A stretch of 13,622 nt of DNA from Rachicladosporium sp. CCFEE 5018 (taxonomy: Eukaryota > Ascomycota > Dothideomycetes > Cladosporiales > Cladosporiaceae), in NCBI GenBank assembly GCA_002077045.2, contig KZ111142.1, positions 1,521,927 through 1,535,548 of the forward strand, read 5' to 3'. The notes beneath the pieces are model-generated. The model was not told where the DNA came from. It ran no database searches and saw only the letters and a program-made list of their open reading frames with translations. This document shows, in pieces, positions 8,118 through 13,622 of this stretch (position 1 is the stretch's first letter; the number at the start of each line of letters is the position of its first letter). Both the position numbers and the translations under genes were made by a program.

Positions 8118-9814
8118 ATGGACGCCTCGAGCGGCGGGCTACCAGCGTGGATCGATGTGCATTCCTTGCATTTCTACCTGAAGGCTCTGATCGCTCTCGA
8201 CGGTGAAACGATCATCTATGAGTCTGTACGCCAACAACTTTTCAACCTTTTCGAGCGATACGAGCACCTCACTACACCCCCGGACGTGGTGCTTGTAGAT
8301 CCCATTGCTCATCTTGAATCCTGGGCCGCATGGCAGTCGCAAGCTTTCGCAGATACCGAGTCACGCGCAAGAATGCACGACGAGGCTCAAGGTACTTGAC
8401 GATACCTTCACTCTGTGGCACATCAGCTCATACGAACTCTCTAGGCATCATACTCAACTATGCGAGGCGCTTGGTTGCGTTGCGTGATCCTAGATCTCCA
8501 GCGCAAGAGAGCACCGTGAAGAATGACCAGGATGAAAGCATCGGCGGCGTATCAACTTTTACATGTACGCACCTCTATCTGCCACCAACCAACAATGCAT
8601 CTCAAGCTGACCTTGCACGCACAGTCTCAGACTTTCCGGCAAGTGAGCGGGCTCTCAATGATGACGACGCATACAACGCATCTACCAATGAGGGCTGCTA
8701 CCATTCAAGAGACATCTCTTCAATTCCCCCGCGAACGAGCCTGCAAAAGCAGAGCGGCGGTCAAGCTGGCCCAATCGCCCCACCACAGGACTCACCGTCA
8801 AGCGATACAAAGCAGCTTTGTGGCCAGGATGTCCATTCAGCTTTGCTACCGGGACGAGGTCAGATTGACAGTCACCTCACCACGATCCCAAAACCTTTCC
8901 AACCGGGAAACACATACGGTGTCTCCAGGCACAGTGTCAAGACCAAAGGCGCCGCAGCTATAGCACCAGATCACGCACTTCAAAAGCTGGGAACAAGCGA
9001 AACACGCACCATTAGATTGGTCGCGCCCACATCAATTCAACTTTTGCCTAAGCACATCGTGCAGACTGATTTGACGTGTAGATCTACACGAGCAATCGGC
9101 CCGGGTCACAAGTATGACTCTGGCTTCGCTTCTCCACCGAAGTACGGGAAGTCACTCAATTCCGCAGGATCAACAGCCATACGCCAGAGCGCCGTAACGT
9201 CAATGGCCCCTTCAATTGGTCGGCGTAGCATGCCTCGCAGCGAGATCATGCTGCCAACACGGACCGACCCCGACGCCCGCCGAGCCAATCCGTCGTTCCA
9301 GCCGCACCGCGTGGATAGCTTCTTGGAGGCCTCGAATCGGCAGGTTGTCTACACATCCTTCCTTTGCGCCCTGCAGCACCAGCCTGGCGGCATGTCGGCC
9401 GACTGTGAGGATGGTGCATTAATCAACTGTCTGAACGCAGCATGCGATAGGCCGTACCACATCTGCAGGAAGTGGTGGGTGCACATCCTGTGCGGCGGCC
9501 CGCCCTGCACTGAAGGTGACGTCCACCATGACAAGACCTTCAATTCCGCTGTCGTAGGGAGTAAGAGAGATGAGAAGCCGCGCATGGCGGTGCACGGCAT
9601 TCGCCCGAACTGCAACAGCTTGCTGTTCGGAGGCGAAGTGTATGATCACAACAAAGGGCCCATGGACTGCGGAAACGCGCAATGTCGCTTCGGTCACGAC
9701 AAGCTGTCGCATCGCCATCAGCTGGCATTGGTCGGAGTGAAGCTCGGAAAGGACTTTCGCAAAGAGCTGGGCTATCCCAAGGGTAAGCTGCTGCAGCTCA
9801 TGGAGCGCCAGTGA
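8118..9814 (+). CDS. Unknown protein with Cys/His-rich C-terminus
   Basis: Exons 8118-8391 and 8445-9814 are joined across a 53-nt intron (donor GTACTT, acceptor CTAG) to give 547 residues. The ATG at 8118 has A at -3. The N-terminal 91 residues look folded and partly helical (SLHFYLKALIAL, VRQQLFNLFERYEHL). Residues from about 110 to 390 are polar, Ser/Pro/Thr/Gln-rich and probably disordered. Residues 396-547 are rich in Cys and His: C420-x4-C425-x6-C432, then C441, C446 and C481, and finally C500-x4-C505-x3-H509 with H514 and H516. Two segments look related (CLNAAC and CGNAQC), suggesting two zinc-knuckle-like units. The C-terminus is basic (GKDFRKELGYPKGK). A zinc-stabilised, possibly nucleic-acid- or protein-binding module is inference; I do not recognise the family. 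The gene converges with the GH1 gene downstream. Confidence 0.8.
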
Positions 9815-10319
9815 AGAGTCATAGCTACCTACATACGTCAATTCAACTCTGTCAACTTTATCGAAGATCAATCGTCACTTGGTCGATGCGCATCGATCTT
9901 CGCCTCTGTCTGCCCTTACCTTTAACACCGCCGCTGTTCCAGATGGGTAGCACTGCAGCGAGGATACGATACGTGGTGTAGGTCTGCACCTTGAACCGTG
10001 CCAGTAGTGTTATATGAGAGCTGAGGCTTGCAGAACATGTGTATAGTTCCACTCACAATCGCGGTGCCTCTCGCCGCATACAGTGAGACGAACGATACAG
10101 CCTGAGCGTCCCTACCACACACCATAAGGTCAGCACGATCGAGAGCGTACAGTCACGACACGGATCGATGTCATGACCGTTAGCCTGAGACGCCGCAGAT
10201 GATCCGGGCTTGGGTGATGCAACCGCTCATTGAGCACGAGTCTAATAAGCGCGTTTGCTGATGGACTACTGCTTTCCACATCTCATATGATGGTACAGAT
10301 GTTCGCTGCTACGACCTGC
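9815..10319. other. Convergent 3' intergenic region
   Basis: This separates the ends of the unknown plus-strand gene and the minus-strand GH1 gene and should contain both 3' UTRs. On the minus strand, two patches with intron-like borders can be joined: 10125-10057 (ending at a GTGAGT donor) and 9989-9858 (after an AAG acceptor). Together they would make a 66-residue peptide with LYAARGTAI and TTYRILAAVLPIWNSGG. I do not recognise it and do not annotate it as a gene. Confidence 0.4.
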
Positions 10320-12339
10320 TCACTTCTCCAAAAACTCGTGGAAGAAGTCCACAAAGTCAAAGATACTCCTCTTGAAGCTCCTGGTGAACAATCCATTCGT
10401 GCGGTTGACGTGCTGCAGACCATACTGCTGGTCGTAAGAAGTGAACTCATCGTTGTCCCTAAAGTCATCGTCAGCAAAGTCTGACGGTCAAATCAAGGGG
10501 ATTCGAGAACTTACTGGAACGACCAACCCAGCGCTCCAATGACATTCACGCCATCTTCGTAGATGGACTTGAGCGTTTCGCGCAGGAAGGCTTGATAGTA
10601 GTACGTCCTCTCTAGATCGTATAGCTGTGCTTCGACGGTCTATCGCGAATGTGAGCATATCTTTTCAGTCTCTTCAGGTACTAGAATCGACTCACCTTGG
10701 TGAACTCCATGTACGGGTTGAACCCGAACTCAGCGATCAACACCCCCTTCGGCTTGTAGACATCCCACACATAGCCCAGCTGCTGCCTCACATACTGCGG
10801 CGCAATATAAGCGTACGCGAAACTCGCCTGTCCGTTCAGCCAGCCGTCTTTCTGCACATTGGTGTTGATCACACAGTACGGGTTATTGGGATCTGTCGTG
10901 TTCGCAGCGCAGGCATCGATACCGTTCGGAGGCGAAGTGGCGAAGCCGGCAGTATACGGGTCGAAGCTCCAGAAGTCAGCGGTGCCGTTGAAGTAAGCTA
11001 GCTCAGTGGCGGTCAGGGCTGTGAGGTTCACGCCGGCGGTGGAGAGGACTTCGGAGGGGTACTGGGTGCCGAGGAAAATCGGGTTGCCCAAGATGCCGAG
11101 GATATAGTCTTGGTAGCGGATGGCGGCACGAGTGTCGTCTGGGTTGTTGCTGTCCAGCGGCACGGCGAGATTGTTGGCAAACTTGATTGTGATCTGACCA
11201 GTACCCTTGAGGACTTCTTTGTACCAGTGGTACACTGACGCACGACCATTCAGAATGTTCGGCACAGCATCCCAGATGTAGCCTCCTGTCGCGCGGTTCT
11301 GGTAGCCGATGTTGGGCTCGTTCAGCGTTGCCCAGTACTCCACGCGATCGCCGTAGCGGGCCATGACCTGCTTGGAGTAGTAGAGCAGAGCGTCTGGGAA
11401 CTCGGGGTTCTCGTATGGGATGGCAAGTGGGAGATCCACATGGACGAGAGTCACGATGGGCTTGATGCCGTACTGGATGCAGGTGTTGATCACGTCATCA
11501 TAGTGTCTCAGTCCGGCTTCGTTGATAGGGCTGCCGACGGTACCAAATGGCACGATCCGAGTCCAGGAGATGGAGAAAGAATAGTATGGCAGACCAATCG
11601 CAGCCAGCCGAGCGATGTCCTGTTTGTAGAGGTAGTAATTCATGTTGGACACCTCAGCATTAGCCAGTCCATCTGTGTTCGGCAAGGAACCAATAGGGTC
11701 AAGTGCGCCTGGACCGCGGCCATCTTGTTGCAAGCCGCCTTCAATCTGGAACGCACTGCCCGCAACGCCCCAGATGAAGTCCTTTGGCAGCTTGTAGCAT
11801 GATATGCAGGCATCTGCCGAGCTCGGGCATGCCGTGTACAGCGCTGGGGGAAAGACAAGCTCACTTGAGGCAACTGGTGTAGGTGATGCCGTCGTGGTGA
11901 AAGGAACGGAAGTGTTGTAGGTGATGGATGCCCAGAGTGACGCATACGCACTTTGACCGTACTGTCCGTCGTTGGAAGTCGTAGCATCGCGATTCAGACT
12001 ATACGAGGTAGTTGATAAGCCCGTCGGGAGTAACTTCGAAGCTTGGCTGTAAGGTGGAGCGTAGGTCGTCGTCAATACCAGCGGTGAAGGCACTGCAGTG
12101 GCGTATCTCAAAGTGGTTTCAACGGTGTACGACCAGGGACGATAAGAGGTAGTTCGTGTAGCTGAGCAGGTAGCCGGGCTGGCGGCAGTGGGTTGTGGAG
12201 CTGAGGCTGGCGAGCAGTAGCTATTCCATTGACCTCCTCCCTGTGGCCAGCTGTGACTGGAATGAGACCAGCCATACCCAGGTGGCGAAGCCAGCGCTGC
12301 ACCAAAGCATAAAGCAGACAATGCGATGAGGTGCGCCAT
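10320..12339 (-). CDS. Secreted glycoside hydrolase family 1 (beta-glucosidase-like) protein
   Basis: GH1 enzymes hydrolyse beta-glycosides by a retaining mechanism with two glutamates. Exons on the minus strand are 12339-10696, 10639-10515 and 10458-10320, joined over two 56-nt introns (GTGAGT...TAG and GTAAGT...TAG) to give 635 residues. Residues 1-17 are a signal peptide (LIALSALCFGAALA). Residues 18-185 are a Ser/Thr/Tyr-rich extension with a few Cys, absent from ordinary GH1 enzymes. The catalytic domain begins at KLPKDFIWGVAGSAFQIEGG, with the substrate-binding Gln at 198. ATLNEP holds the acid/base E341, and LIAEFGF holds the probable nucleophile E537 in place of the usual TENG context. 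LVHVDLPLA has Val where most GH1 proteins have Trp. The domain closes with GALGWSFQDNDEF and a FGL-like QYGLQHVNRT. Both glutamates are present, so activity is plausible; the substrate is unknown. It is transcribed divergently from the N-myristoyltransferase gene. Confidence 0.92.
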
Positions 12340-12931
12340 AATGCTTGTAACGTGTATGAAACAACAAATGCAGGTACCTGACGAGGAATATTATACTTAC
12401 CATGCGCTACCTTCAGGCGAAGTGCGGCCACAGATGTCATTGACTTCGCATGCCCGTCGCCCACATGCCCCGATACATCAGCAATCGTCTTTCATCAGTG
12501 TATCGATGGACGGAACAAGAGGGAGAGTTCACGGCTTGTGCCCGAATCTTGCTGTCTGAAGTGGAGCGTGAGGGGAAACACGAGTCGTGGCTGGGGCTTG
12601 CATGAGCGTGTCGAGGCTTATACTTCGGCTTCGAATGCTGCTGTTGATGGGAAAGGCTGCTGAAGGCAGCGCTCATGCAGACATGGGCTGTCCTGAGCAC
12701 TGTTAGGGTCCGTTCTCAACAATATTGTGTCACTGGTGACGATGAATACTATATGTAGCGGGGACTCTCTTGGGAGGGCTTCAGAAACGAGAAAGGCGGA
12801 TTCAGTTCCGCTGCATAAACCCCGCGAACTTGCACCGCCCTGCACAAAACGCCGCTGTGCATTAACCCGAGCTGGGGTACGGTTGGCAGCGTTCGACGAC
12901 CACACGCGACCGCACATTGCTGGCCGGTAGC
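12340..12931. promoter_or_regulatory. Divergent promoter region of GH1 and NMT genes
   Basis: The 592-bp gap separates the two divergent start codons. It holds the probable GH1 leader (with the possible intron at 12344-12400) and the N-myristoyltransferase promoter. I found no clear TATA box, long repeat or RNA gene. Open frames here of 60-118 codons are out of frame with the neighbours and show no family features. Confidence 0.45.
12344..12400 (-). other. Possible 5'-UTR intron of the GH1 gene
   Basis: A strong GTAAGTAT donor begins at 12400 on the minus strand, and an AAG acceptor ends at 12344, four bases before the GH1 ATG. The 57-nt length matches the two coding introns of this gene (56 nt each). 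Upstream ATGs in the would-be leader exon (for example at 12464) are not in frame with GH1 after splicing, so the leader would be non-coding or carry a small upstream open frame. Confidence 0.4.
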
Positions 12932-13622
12932 ATGGCTGACCAGGCCAAAGATCAGGATGCTACAGCGAAACCTGCGAGTTCGCAAGAAGAGCAGATTCCA
13001 GCTCAGCTTGCAGAGCAGAATGCAGATGAAGAAGCCGGGGACGACGACGATGAAGATGATGATCATGTAGACGCACCCACAGAAGCAGGCGCCGAGTCTG
13101 TTACAACATCGACGAAGCCAAAGAAGAAGCGGAAACCCAAGAAAAAGAAGAAAGCCGTCCCCGAGGATGGCGACATTGCGAACACATCGACCACGGTAGC
13201 ACAATCTCCAAGCTCCTCGAAGGACATCCAGAATATACTCCAGCAGCTTGCCCTAGCGCAGTCGGGAGGAGCCCCTAAAGAGGGCAAACCGCAGGAGGAG
13301 TACAAATTCTGGAACACGCAACCCGTGCCGAAGTTCAAGGAGCCCAATTTACTTCAGACCACCAATGGGGGATCATTACCTGAAGGACCCATTCTTCCAG
13401 ATGAAGTATGCAAAGCAGCTGCGAGAGCAGAGCCAGAGAAGCTGGTCGATGGCTTCGAGTGGGACTTGCTAGATCTGGAGACAAATGACGGCATGCAGGA
13501 GCTGTATGACCTGCTGTACAACCACTACGTTGAGGATGCAGAGGGTTCATTCCGGTTCAACTACTCGATCGAATTCCTGAACTGGGCTTTGAAGCCGCCA
13601 GGCTGGAAACGCGAATGGCACA
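12932..13622 (+). CDS. NMT1: Glycylpeptide N-tetradecanoyltransferase (N-myristoyltransferase), N-terminal part
   Basis: This enzyme transfers myristate from myristoyl-CoA to the N-terminal glycine of proteins, co-translationally in the cytosol and at ribosomes. The frame is open for 230 codons from the ATG at 12932 (A at -3) to the right edge, with no intron needed. Residues 36-44 are acidic (GDDDDEDDD), and residues 62-74 are a Lys-rich tract, typical of the ribosome-targeting N-terminal region of NMTs. The catalytic region starts with YKFWNTQPVPKF (about 124-135). Next come LPEGPI, the GFEWDLLDL segment (174-182), ELYDLLYNHYVEDAEGSFRF, and FNYSIEFLNWALKPPGW (209-225), all hallmarks of the family. 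The rest, including the C-terminal catalytic carboxylate, lies beyond the window. It is normally a single-copy essential gene in fungi. Confidence 0.96.
   Translation, partial: MADQAKDQDATAKPASSQEEQIPAQLAEQNADEEAGDDDDEDDDHVDAPTEAGAESVTTSTKPKKKRKPKKKKKAVPEDGDIANTSTTVAQSPSSSKDIQNILQQLALAQSGGAPKEGKPQEEYKFWNTQPVPKFKEPNLLQTTNGGSLPEGPILPDEVCKAAARAEPEKLVDGFEWDLLDLETNDGMQELYDLLYNHYVEDAEGSFRFNYSIEFLNWALKPPGWKREWH

Noticed and set aside
9419..9871. A 150-codon minus-strand frame
   Set aside because: It is antisense to the Cys/His-rich C-terminus, whose plus-strand frame has a start, a consistent intron and structured Cys/His spacing.
12749..13204. A 151-codon minus-strand frame with hydrophobic stretches
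   Set aside because: The hydrophobic segments are the antisense of the acidic and Lys-rich codons of the N-myristoyltransferase gene.

Overview
The window looks like nuclear DNA of a filamentous ascomycete fungus, most likely a dothideomycete (class level is inference). Genes lie on both strands and carry short introns of about 50-78 nt. Each proposed start codon has A at -3. The recognisable products are an N-myristoyltransferase start, a fungal GH1-type beta-glycosidase, an HSDL2-like short-chain dehydrogenase and a Thr/Ser-rich secreted protein. No tRNA, rRNA, CRISPR array or intact transposon was seen.

Layout: (1) 1-1231, minus strand: an intronless 410-codon reading frame running off the left edge; a fungal protein of unknown function with a Cys-rich patch. 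(2) 1232-1601: a divergent intergenic region. (3) 1602-2639, plus: a short-chain dehydrogenase gene whose conserved protein sequence continues across a frame break and an in-frame TAG, so it is probably decaying. (4) 2896-7380, plus: a reconstructed 12-exon, 1270-residue secreted Thr/Ser-rich protein with a Cys-containing N-terminal domain. Its repeat region grew partly by duplication of exon-intron-exon-intron modules. (5) 8118-9814, plus: a two-exon, 547-residue unknown protein with a Cys/His-rich C-terminus. (6) 10320-12339, minus: a three-exon, 635-residue secreted GH1-family protein with an unusual 185-residue Ser/Thr-rich N-terminal extension. (7) 12932-13622, plus: the first 230 codons of N-myristoyltransferase, running off the right edge.

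The genes do not form an evident pathway or cluster. Two of them (the Thr/Ser-rich protein and the GH1 protein) are secreted or wall-associated by their signal peptides, while N-myristoyltransferase is a housekeeping gene. I do not see a clearly new biological system. The most noteworthy structure is the modular exon-intron array at about 3980-6132, where every intron is phase 0 and falls at the same (Gln/Leu/Ala)|(Val/Ile)-Ser-Thr junction, including two probable GC-AG introns that seem to be copies of one another. All exon boundaries were inferred by eye from reading frames and splice signals; no transcript data were available.
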